Source of the DNA: Vibrio cyclitrophicus
Lineage (GTDB): Bacteria; Pseudomonadota; Gammaproteobacteria; Enterobacterales; Vibrionaceae
Direction: 5' to 3'
Assembly: GCA_023206055.1 (NCBI GenBank)
Contig: CP065366.1
Location: 558,001 to 622,000 of the forward strand
DNA: 64,000 bases
The notes under the pieces are model-generated. The model was not told the origin of the DNA and did not search any database. It worked only from the letters and a program-made list of their open reading frames with translations. Numbering within the stretch: the stretch's first letter is position 1; every line of letters begins with the position of its first letter. A program made the translations under genes and the position numbers. Below, piece after piece: positions 52,394 to 59,880 of this stretch.

Positions 52394-53623
52394 ATGTTTG
52401 AACCGATGATGGAAATGTCTGACGATGCAGTAATTAAAGTCGTTGGAGTTGGTGGCGGTGGCGGTAACGCTGTTGAGCACATGGTACGTGAATCAATCGA
52501 AGGCGTAGAATTCATCAGTGTTAACACTGATGCACAAGCACTTCGTAAAACAAGCGTGAGCAGCGTGATCCAAATTGGTGGTGATATCACTAAAGGTTTG
52601 GGCGCTGGTGCAAACCCACAAGTAGGCCGTGATGCAGCTCTCGAAGATCGAGAAAGAATTAAAGAAGTTCTAACTGGCGCCGATATGGTATTTATCGCAG
52701 CTGGTATGGGCGGTGGTACGGGTACAGGTGCTGCTCCAGTTATTGCTGAAGTTGCGAAAGAGCTAGGTGTGCTAACAGTTGCTGTTGTAACTAAGCCATT
52801 TAGCTTTGAAGGCAAAAAACGTTTAGCGTTTGCAGAGCAAGGTATTGAAGAGCTTTCTAAGCATGTGGATTCTTTAATTACGATTCCAAATGAAAAGCTA
52901 CTTAAAGTACTTGGCCGTGGCGTAACACTGCTAGAAGCTTTCGCAAGTGCAAATGATGTGCTTAAAAATGCTGTACAAGGTATCGCAGAGCTGATTACTC
53001 GCCCTGGTATGATTAACGTCGATTTCGCGGATGTTCGCACCGTAATGTCTGAGATGGGTCATGCAATGATGGGTAGCGGTATCGCAAAAGGTGAAGACCG
53101 TGCTGAAGAAGCTGCTGAAACGGCAATTTCTAGCCCACTACTAGAAGACATCGACCTAGCTGGTGCACGTGGCGTTCTTGTGAACATCACTGCAGGCCTA
53201 GATATGCGTCTAGATGAATTCGAAACAGTAGGTAACACAGTTAAGGCATTCGCATCTGATAACGCAACAGTCGTGATTGGTACTTCTCTAGATCCTGATA
53301 TGACGGATGAAATCCGCGTAACTGTTGTTGCAACAGGTATCGGTACAGAGAAAAAACCAGACATTACTTTAGTTGCTGGTGGTAAAGCTAAGGTTGCACC
53401 AACTCCTCAACCACAGGTAGCGGCTCAAACTGCACCAAGAGTGGAAGAGAAAGTGGCACAACCATTGCAAGAAAAAACTGAGGTTAAACCTCAAGTTAAA
53501 CCACAGCCAACAACGTCACCTGTTTCTTCAGGTACAGGCGCTAGCCAAAGTGCTGCACCTAAAGCTGAGAAAGAGAGTGGATACTTAGATATTCCAGCAT
53601 TCTTACGACGTCAGGCTGATTAA
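52394..53623 (+). CDS. ftsZ: Tubulin-like division GTPase FtsZ
   Basis: 409 aa. GTP-binding loop GGGTGTGAAP, T7 loop with catalytic aspartates (GMINVDFADVRTVM), a variable linker (about 318-395) rich in P, Q, K and A, and the C-terminal peptide DIPAFLRRQ that binds FtsA, ZipA and other partners. CGGAGAT precedes the ATG. Large antisense ORFs over this gene are shadows of its biased codons. No terminator is visible before lpxC. Confidence 0.98.
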   Translation: MFEPMMEMSDDAVIKVVGVGGGGGNAVEHMVRESIEGVEFISVNTDAQALRKTSVSSVIQIGGDITKGLGAGANPQVGRDAALEDRERIKEVLTGADMVFIAAGMGGGTGTGAAPVIAEVAKELGVLTVAVVTKPFSFEGKKRLAFAEQGIEELSKHVDSLITIPNEKLLKVLGRGVTLLEAFASANDVLKNAVQGIAELITRPGMINVDFADVRTVMSEMGHAMMGSGIAKGEDRAEEAAETAISSPLLEDIDLAGARGVLVNITAGLDMRLDEFETVGNTVKAFASDNATVVIGTSLDPDMTDEIRVTVVATGIGTEKKPDITLVAGGKAKVAPTPQPQVAAQTAPRVEEKVAQPLQEKTEVKPQVKPQPTTSPVSSGTGASQSAAPKAEKESGYLDIPAFLRRQAD

Positions 53624-53637
53624 CAAATACCCAAAAT

Positions 53638-53665
53638 TTGACTATCGTCGAATTAATGGTAAAAT
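53638..53665 (+). promoter_or_regulatory. Candidate lpxC promoter
   Basis: TTGACT (53638-53643), 16-bp spacer, TAAAAT (53660-53665); each one base from consensus. Predicted start near 53672, inside the palindrome at 53669-53688. Confidence 0.6.
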
Positions 53666-53668
53666 TCG

Positions 53669-53688
53669 CGGTCAGTAAATACTGACCG
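53669..53688. repeat. Perfect 20-bp palindrome at the predicted lpxC transcription start
   Basis: CGGTCAGTA (53669-53677), centre AA, TACTGACCG (53680-53688). No T run follows, so it is not a usual terminator. It may be an operator or a 5'-end mRNA hairpin. Confidence 0.7.
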
Positions 53689-53719
53689 TGATTTGTAGCA
53701 CTGATAACGAGGCAAGCAG

Positions 53720-54637
53720 ATGATCAGACAACGTACTCTGAAAGAAATTGTGAAAACAACTGGTGTGGGTCTCCACTCTGGTCGTAAAGTCACACTTACT
53801 CTTCGCCCGGCAGCTGCAAATACAGGTATTGTTTATCGTCGTACAGATGTAAATCCACCTGTAGATTTCCCAGCTGATCCAGCGTCAGTTCGTGACACTA
53901 TGTTATGTACCGCTCTTGTTAATGATGAAGGCGTACGTATCTCTACAGTGGAACACCTTAACGCAGCTTTAGCGGGTATGGGCATCGACAACATTATTGT
54001 TGAAGTAGATGCTCCTGAGATCCCAATTATGGATGGTAGCGCAAGCCCATTCGTATACTTGCTACAGCAAGCGGGTGTAGAAACACTGAATGCAGCGAAG
54101 CGTTTTATTCGTATCAAAAAGCCTATCCGTTTTGAAGATGGCGATAAGTGGGCAGAATTTGTTCCATTTAACGGCTTCCGTATGGACTTTGAGATCGACT
54201 TTAACCACCCAGCAATTGAATCTGATGAGCAACGTTTGTTGTTTGATTTCTCTTCACAAGGTTTTGTGAAAGAAATTTCTCGCGCTCGTACTTTCGGTTT
54301 CATGCGTGACATTGAGTATCTACAATCTCAAAACCTAGTACTTGGTGGTAGCTTTGATAATGCTATTGTACTTGACGAGTACCGAATTCTTAATGAAGAA
54401 GGTCTACGTTTTGACAATGAGTTCGTAACTCATAAAGTATTGGATGCGATTGGTGACTTGTACATGTGTGGACACGCTATTATTGGTGAGTTCCGTGCAT
54501 ACAAATCAGGTCATGGCCTAAACAACCAACTACTACGTGCGGTACTTGCCGACGCAGAAGCTTGGGAATGGGCAACATTCGAAGAAGAAGTAGGCTCTCC
54601 TGTTGCATTTGCTGAACCAGGAATGGTTCTAGCGTAA
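53720..54637 (+). CDS. lpxC: UDP-3-O-acyl-N-acetylglucosamine deacetylase LpxC
   Basis: 305 aa, the usual length. Zinc ligands: H79 in STVEHLNAA, and H and D in the later THKVLDAIGDLYM motif; the catalytic Glu lies just before H79. It removes acetyl in the first committed step of lipid A synthesis. In E. coli LpxC is degraded by FtsH through its C-terminal tail. The same gene order ftsZ-lpxC-secA occurs there. A terminator follows. Confidence 0.98.
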   Translation: MIRQRTLKEIVKTTGVGLHSGRKVTLTLRPAAANTGIVYRRTDVNPPVDFPADPASVRDTMLCTALVNDEGVRISTVEHLNAALAGMGIDNIIVEVDAPEIPIMDGSASPFVYLLQQAGVETLNAAKRFIRIKKPIRFEDGDKWAEFVPFNGFRMDFEIDFNHPAIESDEQRLLFDFSSQGFVKEISRARTFGFMRDIEYLQSQNLVLGGSFDNAIVLDEYRILNEEGLRFDNEFVTHKVLDAIGDLYMCGHAIIGEFRAYKSGHGLNNQLLRAVLADAEAWEWATFEEEVGSPVAFAEPGMVLA

Positions 54638-55027
54638 TTGTTGTTTACAACAATATAAGATTTCGAAAACCAGGTCATTGACCTGGTTTTTTTGTATCTA
54701 TTTTCCAGATACAGTGTCGTCAACATCCGAAAGTTGTCTCCCAATGAGCTGCAGTCTGGCTAATCCATCAGCAATTAGAAAGAAAAGTTCCAAGCACATC
54801 AAACAAATGGGGTTATAAATGGTCGTTGGTGTGAAAATTACTTACACTAAAGGGCATTAATTTTAACTCAAGCCTTGAAAACTCTACTCTCAAGTACAAT
54901 ATCAAAGATACTAGATTTATCTCAGTATCCTTGGTTAGTAACTGAAGACTAGTTCATAACTAGTAGAGACACTGACGGCATTTAAAATAGATCGCGGACG
55001 ATCTGAGAACGAAGAGATTCCAAGCAC
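54638..55027 (+). other. lpxC-secA intergenic region and possible secA leader
   Basis: 390 bp. After the lpxC terminator no SecM-like ORF is present; the only small reading frames are 24 and 14 codons (from 54744 and 54819) without signal peptide or known arrest motif. Inverted repeats include ACTAGTT-CAT-AACTAGT (near 54946-54962) and AGATCG-CGGA-CGATCT (near 54988-55003), the latter about 25 nt upstream of the secA start. No promoter of good quality was found. Confidence 0.5.
54666..54693 (+). terminator. Intrinsic terminator after lpxC
   Basis: AAAACCAGGTC (54666-54676), loop ATT, GACCTGGTTTT (54680-54690), continuing as T's. Confidence 0.88.
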
Positions 55028-57754
55028 ATGATTACTAAGCTGCTGACAAAGGTAATTGGCAGTCGCAATGACAGAACACTGCGCCGCCTTAGAAAAATTG
55101 TAAAAGAAATTAATAACTACGAACCAACGTTTGAAGCACTTTCAGACGAAGAGCTAAAAGCAAAAACGGTTGAGTTTCGTGAGCGCTTAGATAAAGGTGA
55201 ATCGCTAGACCAACTTCTACCTGAAGCATTTGCTACGGTACGTGAAGCGTCTAAGCGTGTTTACGGCATGCGTCACTTTGACGTGCAAATGATTGGTGGC
55301 ATGGTTCTAAATGCTGGCCAAATTGCAGAAATGCGTACTGGTGAAGGTAAGACTCTTACAGCAACCCTACCAGCTTATCTTAACGCCCTACCTAGCAAAG
55401 GTGTTCACGTAGTAACGGTGAACGACTACCTAGCGAAGCGTGATGCGGAAACAAACCGCCCATTATTTGAATTCCTTGGTATGACTGTTGGCGTGAACGT
55501 GCCAAATATGGCTCCACCAGAGAAGAAAGAAGCGTACCAAGCGGATATCCTATACGGAACAAACAACGAGTTTGGTTTTGATTACCTTCGTGACAACATG
55601 GCTTTCCGTGCTGAAGACCGAGTTCAACGTGAGCGCTTCTTTGCTGTAGTCGATGAGGTTGACTCAATCTTAATCGATGAAGCTCGTACTCCATTAATTA
55701 TCTCTGGTCCTGCTGAAGATAGTTCAGATCTTTACACGCGCATTAACACTCTGATTCCTTCTCTAGAGCGCCAAGATAAAGAAGATTCAGAAGAGTACCG
55801 TGGTGAAGGTCACTACACCATGGACGAGAAATCGAAACAGGTTCACCTGACTGAAAACGGTCAAGAATTTGTAGAAGAACTAATGGTCAAAAACGGCCTG
55901 ATGGAAGAGGGTGACACACTTTACTCTCCAACCAATATCAGTCTGTTGCACCATGTTAATGCAGCGCTGCGTGCACACGTATTGTTTGAGAAAGACGTCG
56001 ACTACATCGTTACTGAAGAAGGCGAAGTGGTTATCGTTGATGAACATACTGGTCGTACTATGCCTGGTCGTCGTTGGTCTGAAGGTTTACACCAAGCTGT
56101 TGAAGCTAAAGAAGGTGTGAAGATTCAAAATGAAAACCAGACGCTAGCATCGATTACATTCCAGAACTTCTTCCGTCTGTACGAGAAACTGTCTGGTATG
56201 ACAGGTACAGCCGATACAGAAGCTTTCGAATTCCAGTCTATCTACGGCCTAGAAACGGTGGTTATCCCAACCAACAAGCCTATGGTTCGTAACGATATGC
56301 CTGACGTGGTTTATCGTACTGAAGAAGACAAGTTCAATGCAATCATCGAAGACATTAAAGACCGTGTAGCAGCTGGTCAGCCATCATTGGTTGGTACAGT
56401 TTCTATCGAGAAGTCTGAACTGCTGTCTAATGCACTGAAAAAAGCAAAAATTAAGCACAGCGTTCTAAATGCTAAGTTCCACGAAATGGAAGCAGAGATC
56501 GTTGCACAAGCTGGTATGCCGAGTGCGGTAACTATCGCAACTAACATGGCTGGTCGTGGTACCGATATCGTGTTAGGTGGTAGCTGGCAGGCACAAGTTG
56601 AGAAGCTAGAGAATCCAACTAAAGAGCAGATCGAGAAGATCAAAGCTGACTGGAGAATCATCCACGATAAAGTGCTTGAGTCTGGTGGTCTGCACATCAT
56701 TGGTACTGAGCGTCATGAATCTCGCCGTATCGATAACCAGCTACGTGGTCGTTCTGGTCGTCAAGGTGATGCGGGTTCTTCTCGTTTCTACCTATCAATG
56801 GAAGATTCTCTGCTACGTATCTTCACATCGGATCGTATGGCTGGTCTTATCCAAAGTGGTATGGACGAAGGCGAAGCGATTGAATCTAAGATGCTGTCTC
56901 GCTCAATTGAAAAAGCACAACGTAAAGTGGAAGGTCGTAACTTCGACATCCGTAAGCAGCTTCTTGAGTACGATGATGTAGCCAATGACCAACGTAAGGT
57001 TGTTTATGAGCTACGTGATGAGCTGATGAGTTCTGATGACATCAGTGAGATGATCGAACATAACCGTGAAGATGTACTGGCGTCAGTTATTGATGAATAC
57101 ATCGCTCCTCAGTCTCTTGAAGACATGTGGGATATCGCGGGTCTGCAAGATCGCCTGAAGAATGATTTCGATCTAGACTTCGATATTCAAGGTTGGTTAG
57201 ACGAAGACGACAAGCTTTATGAAGAAGCATTACGTGAACGTATTCTTGGTATGGCGGTAGATTCGTACAAACAGAAAGAAGAAGTGGTTGGTGCTCAAGT
57301 ACTGCGTAACTTCGAGAAGTCTGTGATGCTACAAACGCTAGACGGCCTTTGGAAAGAGCACTTGGCTGCGATGGATCACCTTCGTCAAGGTATCCACTTA
57401 CGCGGTTATGCTCAGAAGAACCCGAAACAAGAGTACAAGCGCGAGTCGTTTGAACTGTTTGAAGGCCTACTAGATGTACTGAAAACAGACGTTGTTACCA
57501 TCCTTTCTAAAGTTCGCGTTCAGCAACAAGAAGAAGTGGAAAAGATGGAAGCTCAACGTCAAGCTCAAGCTGAACAAGCGGCGCGTCGTGCACAAGCACA
57601 ACATGCAACGGCTGAAAACCAGCTAGCTGACGATGAAGCGGATGCAGCATCTCCACAAACGGTAGTACGTGATGAGCGTAAAGTGGGTCGTAACGAACCA
57701 TGCCCATGTGGAAGCGGTAAGAAGTACAAACAGTGTCACGGTAAAATTGACTAA
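55028..57754 (+). CDS. secA: Preprotein translocase ATPase SecA
   Basis: 908 aa. Walker A MRTGEGKTLTATLPAYL (about 102-112), DEVDSILIDEA with the DEAD-type Walker B, helicase motifs TNMAGRGTDIVLGG and GRSGRQGD, helical scaffold, and a C-terminal zinc motif CPCGSGKKYKQCHGK that binds SecB and phospholipid. It drives unfolded proteins through SecYEG. The upstream region lacks a recognisable SecM, so any secretion-dependent control differs from E. coli. mutT lies 307 nt downstream. Confidence 0.98.
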   Translation: MITKLLTKVIGSRNDRTLRRLRKIVKEINNYEPTFEALSDEELKAKTVEFRERLDKGESLDQLLPEAFATVREASKRVYGMRHFDVQMIGGMVLNAGQIAEMRTGEGKTLTATLPAYLNALPSKGVHVVTVNDYLAKRDAETNRPLFEFLGMTVGVNVPNMAPPEKKEAYQADILYGTNNEFGFDYLRDNMAFRAEDRVQRERFFAVVDEVDSILIDEARTPLIISGPAEDSSDLYTRINTLIPSLERQDKEDSEEYRGEGHYTMDEKSKQVHLTENGQEFVEELMVKNGLMEEGDTLYSPTNISLLHHVNAALRAHVLFEKDVDYIVTEEGEVVIVDEHTGRTMPGRRWSEGLHQAVEAKEGVKIQNENQTLASITFQNFFRLYEKLSGMTGTADTEAFEFQSIYGLETVVIPTNKPMVRNDMPDVVYRTEEDKFNAIIEDIKDRVAAGQPSLVGTVSIEKSELLSNALKKAKIKHSVLNAKFHEMEAEIVAQAGMPSAVTIATNMAGRGTDIVLGGSWQAQVEKLENPTKEQIEKIKADWRIIHDKVLESGGLHIIGTERHESRRIDNQLRGRSGRQGDAGSSRFYLSMEDSLLRIFTSDRMAGLIQSGMDEGEAIESKMLSRSIEKAQRKVEGRNFDIRKQLLEYDDVANDQRKVVYELRDELMSSDDISEMIEHNREDVLASVIDEYIAPQSLEDMWDIAGLQDRLKNDFDLDFDIQGWLDEDDKLYEEALRERILGMAVDSYKQKEEVVGAQVLRNFEKSVMLQTLDGLWKEHLAAMDHLRQGIHLRGYAQKNPKQEYKRESFELFEGLLDVLKTDVVTILSKVRVQQQEEVEKMEAQRQAQAEQAARRAQAQHATAENQLADDEADAASPQTVVRDERKVGRNEPCPCGSGKKYKQCHGKID

Positions 57755-57769
57755 GTTTGGTGAATCGTT

Positions 57770-57854
57770 GCTGTAACGGATGATTGCAATGTCGGAGGCA
57801 CTCACTTACTAGCGTAAGCTACGCGCCTCCTCCTTGCACTCAATACGTCACAGC
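57770..57854. repeat. 85-bp imperfect palindromic element
   Basis: The outer arms GCTGTAACG and CGTCACAGC pair (one mismatch), GGAGGC pairs with GCCTCC, and GCGTA-AGC-TACGC forms the tip. The nested arms resemble small REP-like intergenic repeats seen in vibrios. No ORF or transposase; copy number in the genome is unknown from this window. Confidence 0.65.
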
Positions 57855-57880
57855 TTAGCTTCATAAAACTTACTGATATT

Positions 57881-57908
57881 AAAAAGAGTCGCTTAGGCGG
57901 CTCTTTTT
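57881..57908 (+). terminator. Intrinsic terminator after secA
   Basis: AAAAAGAGTCGC (57881-57892), loop TTAG, GCGGCTCTTTTT (57897-57908) with one U-G pair. Confidence 0.85.
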
Positions 57909-57934
57909 GTATGTGAATAATAAGGTTTTGATAG

Positions 57935-58034
57935 CGTCATCCTCGAGAGTGAGGTACGAGCGAGTCGGGGATCTTTCGAACTAACAAAAGAGCAGATTCC
58001 CTATCTAATTCGTTCCTCATTGTAGGGAATGACG
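57935..58034. repeat. 100-bp element with 40-bp inverted arms
   Basis: Left arm 57935-57974 begins CGTCATCC and ends GGGGATCT; right arm 57994-58034 begins AGATTCCCT and ends GGGAATGACG. The arms are imperfect reverse complements over their whole length around a 19-nt centre. Mobile non-autonomous (MITE-like) or REP-type origin is inferred. mutT begins 27 bp later. Confidence 0.7.
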
Positions 58035-58061
58035 GTAGGGACATAGAAGGAACACCATCAT

Positions 58062-58460
58062 ATGAAAAGAATCCATATTGTAGCGGGCATTATCTTCAAC
58101 CAAGATAAGTCACAAGTATTTATTACTAAGCGCCCAGACGACAAGCATAAAGGCGGTTTCTGGGAATTTCCTGGTGGCAAGGTTGAAGTAGGCGAAACCA
58201 TTGAGCAAGCAATGACTCGTGAACTTGATGAAGAGATTGGCATTAAGGTGACAGAACAGTCTCTGTTTGAACACCTTGAATTTGATTACACCGATAAGTC
58301 GCTTAAGTTTGATTTCATCCTTGTGACCGATTTTGAAGAGCAGCCTTATGGCAAAGAAGGTCAACAAGGTGAATGGGTAAGCCTAGAATCATTGAATCAA
58401 TACGCCTTCCCAGAGGCAAATGTGCCAATTTTAAAGCGAGTTGTAAAAGAGTTTTCGTAA
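58062..58460 (+). CDS. mutT: 8-oxo-dGTP diphosphatase MutT
   Basis: 132 aa. The Nudix box runs from G39 to G60 (G39, E45, R53-E54, E57-E58, G60) in FPGGKVEVGET...RELDEEIG. It hydrolyses 8-oxo-dGTP to prevent A-to-C errors. It stands directly after secA as in E. coli, although two repeat elements and a terminator now separate them. GGAA lies upstream of the ATG. Confidence 0.95.
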   Translation: MKRIHIVAGIIFNQDKSQVFITKRPDDKHKGGFWEFPGGKVEVGETIEQAMTRELDEEIGIKVTEQSLFEHLEFDYTDKSLKFDFILVTDFEEQPYGKEGQQGEWVSLESLNQYAFPEANVPILKRVVKEFS

Positions 58461-58567
58461 TTGCTAGCCTGAGTTTGAGATTGTTGTTAGTTTAAAGAGA
58501 TTAATCGATTGAACGTTGCTGCAAGAGATAAGTGGTAACGGTAACCAAAACAATGGAGATATTCGCA

Positions 58568-59377
58568 GTGGTAAGAATTGCAATTGCAGGAGCAGCGGGC
58601 CGCATGGGTCGCAACTTGGTGAAAGCCGCTCATCATAATTCAGAAGCAAGTGTTGGAGCTGGTTCAGAGCGTCCAGAGTCATCTTTGGTTGGCGTAGATG
58701 TCGGCGAGTTATGCGGTGAAGGTCGTTTTGATGTTGCTCTAGTCGATGACCTGTCTAAAGCCATCGAAGAGTTTGACGTGATCGTCGATTTTACTGCCCC
58801 TGTTAGCACATTAGCGAATATTGAACTTTGTAAACGTCACGGTAAAAAACTGATCATTGGTACGACGGGTTTCTCTGAAGAAGAGAAACAGGTGATTGAT
58901 GCGGCTTCAAAAGAGATGCCTATCGTAATGGCACCTAACTACAGTGTCGGTGTAAACCTTGTATTTAAGCTGCTAGAAAAGGCCGCTAAAGTGATGGGCG
59001 ATTACTGTGATGTTGAGATCGTTGAGGCTCACCACCGTCATAAAGTCGATGCTCCTTCTGGTACAGCGATTGGCATGGGAGAAGCGATTGCTGGTGCAAT
59101 GGGCAATGAGCTCAACGATGTCGCTGTATGGTCACGCGAAGGCATTACGGGTGAGCGTACCAAAGATGAGATCGGTTTTGCGACCATTCGTGCCGGTGAC
59201 ATCATTGGTGAGCATACCGCTATGTTTGCTGATATTGGCGAGCGCGTTGAAATTACCCATAAAGCAACGGATAGAATGACCTTTGCCAATGGTGCGATCA
59301 AGGCGGCTGTTTGGCTAAATGACAAGCCAGCAGGCTTTTATACCATGACTGATGTCCTTGGTTTGAAAGACCTATAA
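58568..59377 (+). CDS. dapB: 4-hydroxy-tetrahydrodipicolinate reductase DapB
   Basis: 269 aa from the GTG at 58568, which follows GGAGAT at 7-nt spacing and gives VRIAIAGAAGRMGRNLVKAA, the expected N-terminus; an upstream in-frame ATG would add 12 unlikely residues. NAD(P)H-binding GAAGRMGR, then DFTAP, GTTGFSEEE and the catalytic EAHHRHKVDAPSGTA. It makes tetrahydrodipicolinate on the lysine and meso-DAP route, feeding MurE. A hairpin terminator follows. Confidence 0.96.
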   Translation: MVRIAIAGAAGRMGRNLVKAAHHNSEASVGAGSERPESSLVGVDVGELCGEGRFDVALVDDLSKAIEEFDVIVDFTAPVSTLANIELCKRHGKKLIIGTTGFSEEEKQVIDAASKEMPIVMAPNYSVGVNLVFKLLEKAAKVMGDYCDVEIVEAHHRHKVDAPSGTAIGMGEAIAGAMGNELNDVAVWSREGITGERTKDEIGFATIRAGDIIGEHTAMFADIGERVEITHKATDRMTFANGAIKAAVWLNDKPAGFYTMTDVLGLKDL

Positions 59378-59389
59378 ATAGATATTTAT

Positions 59390-59417
59390 GCGCTGGCAAT
59401 TGCCGGCGCTTTCTTTA
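59390..59417 (+). terminator. Intrinsic terminator after dapB
   Basis: GCGCTGG (59390-59396) pairs with CCGGCGC (59403-59409) including one U-G pair, loop CAATTG, then TTTCTTTATTT. Confidence 0.75.
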
Positions 59418-59745
59418 TTTGATACATTTTCCTTCGTAATATCCCTTTTACAAACCTCCCTCTAGTTTCTTCTTATCGTCGATTTTCTCTTATTTAACTG
59501 TGTTTTTTAATGCTTATAGTGTGTTTTTTGTTTTAGGTCTTTAAATTTCGATCTTTTCTCTTTGTATTTATCGATTGCGTTTTGTTGCTGATATTTTTGT
59601 CACTCTATAGTTGGCTAAAATGAGGGGTGAAAATTAGAAAATCGTAATATTCGGCCGAAATGAGCATGAAAGTTAAACTTTTGAAGCTTTGATGGCGTAA
59701 ATTGAATTAGTCCTTACAAATGTTTGATTTCTTTTGCGTTAAATG

Positions 59746-59774
59746 TTGACACGTATCACGCAGATCACTAAAAT
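59746..59774 (+). promoter_or_regulatory. carAB promoter P1 (candidate)
   Basis: Perfect -35 TTGACA (59746-59751), 17-bp spacer, TAAAAT (59769-59774). Predicted start near 59781, about 100 nt before carA. Confidence 0.7.
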
Positions 59775-59817
59775 ACCGCCAATTTGTCTAATTTCCATAA
59801 ACACGCAGTTTTTGGTG

Positions 59818-59870
59818 TTGCAGGAAGGTAGATTTGCAAATTAAATCAATTTTAATGCATTTTTATTTCT
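59818..59870 (+). promoter_or_regulatory. Possible second carAB promoter with tandem ARG boxes
   Basis: A weak promoter (TTGCAG 59818-59823, 17 bp, TTAAAT 59841-59846) overlaps two sites resembling ARG boxes, cores TGCAA...AATCA (59835-59848) and TGCAT...ATTTC (59856-59869). Each matches about 7 of 10 conserved positions, and their starts lie 21 bp apart, the spacing ArgR hexamers use. In E. coli carAB also has an arginine-repressed P2 close to the gene; the analogy is inferred. Confidence 0.45.
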
Positions 59871-59880
59871 GGAGGTTGTC

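Larger units (their letters stand above)
57755..58061. other. secA-mutT intergenic region
   Basis: 307 bp without a gene. It contains two unrelated palindromic elements (57770-57854 and 57935-58034) with a terminator between them (57881-57908). Confidence 0.7.
59378..59880 (+). other. dapB-carA intergenic region
   Basis: 503 bp, very AT- and T-rich between about 59420 and 59640, with no supportable ORF. It holds the dapB terminator, a consensus-like promoter at 59746-59774, a possible second promoter at 59818-59846 and two ARG-box-like sites next to the carA ribosome-binding site. A small RNA in the upstream part cannot be excluded but I see no direct evidence for one. Confidence 0.55.

Noticed and set aside
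52315..53364. Long antisense ORFs (241 and 101 codons) over ftsA/ftsZ
   Set aside because: Ser/Thr/Pro-rich translations typical of the complement of biased codons; no ribosome-binding site, no recognisable domain, and ftsZ on the other strand is certain.
53669..53688. Terminator for ftsZ
   Set aside because: The stem is perfect but no T run follows on either strand, and it lies just downstream of a good lpxC promoter.
53833..54312. 159-codon antisense ORF over lpxC
   Set aside because: A shadow of lpxC codon bias with no independent support.
54744..54818. 24-codon ORF upstream of secA as a SecM-like arrest peptide
   Set aside because: No signal sequence, no FxxxxWIxxxxGIRAGP-type arrest motif and no clear ribosome-binding site.
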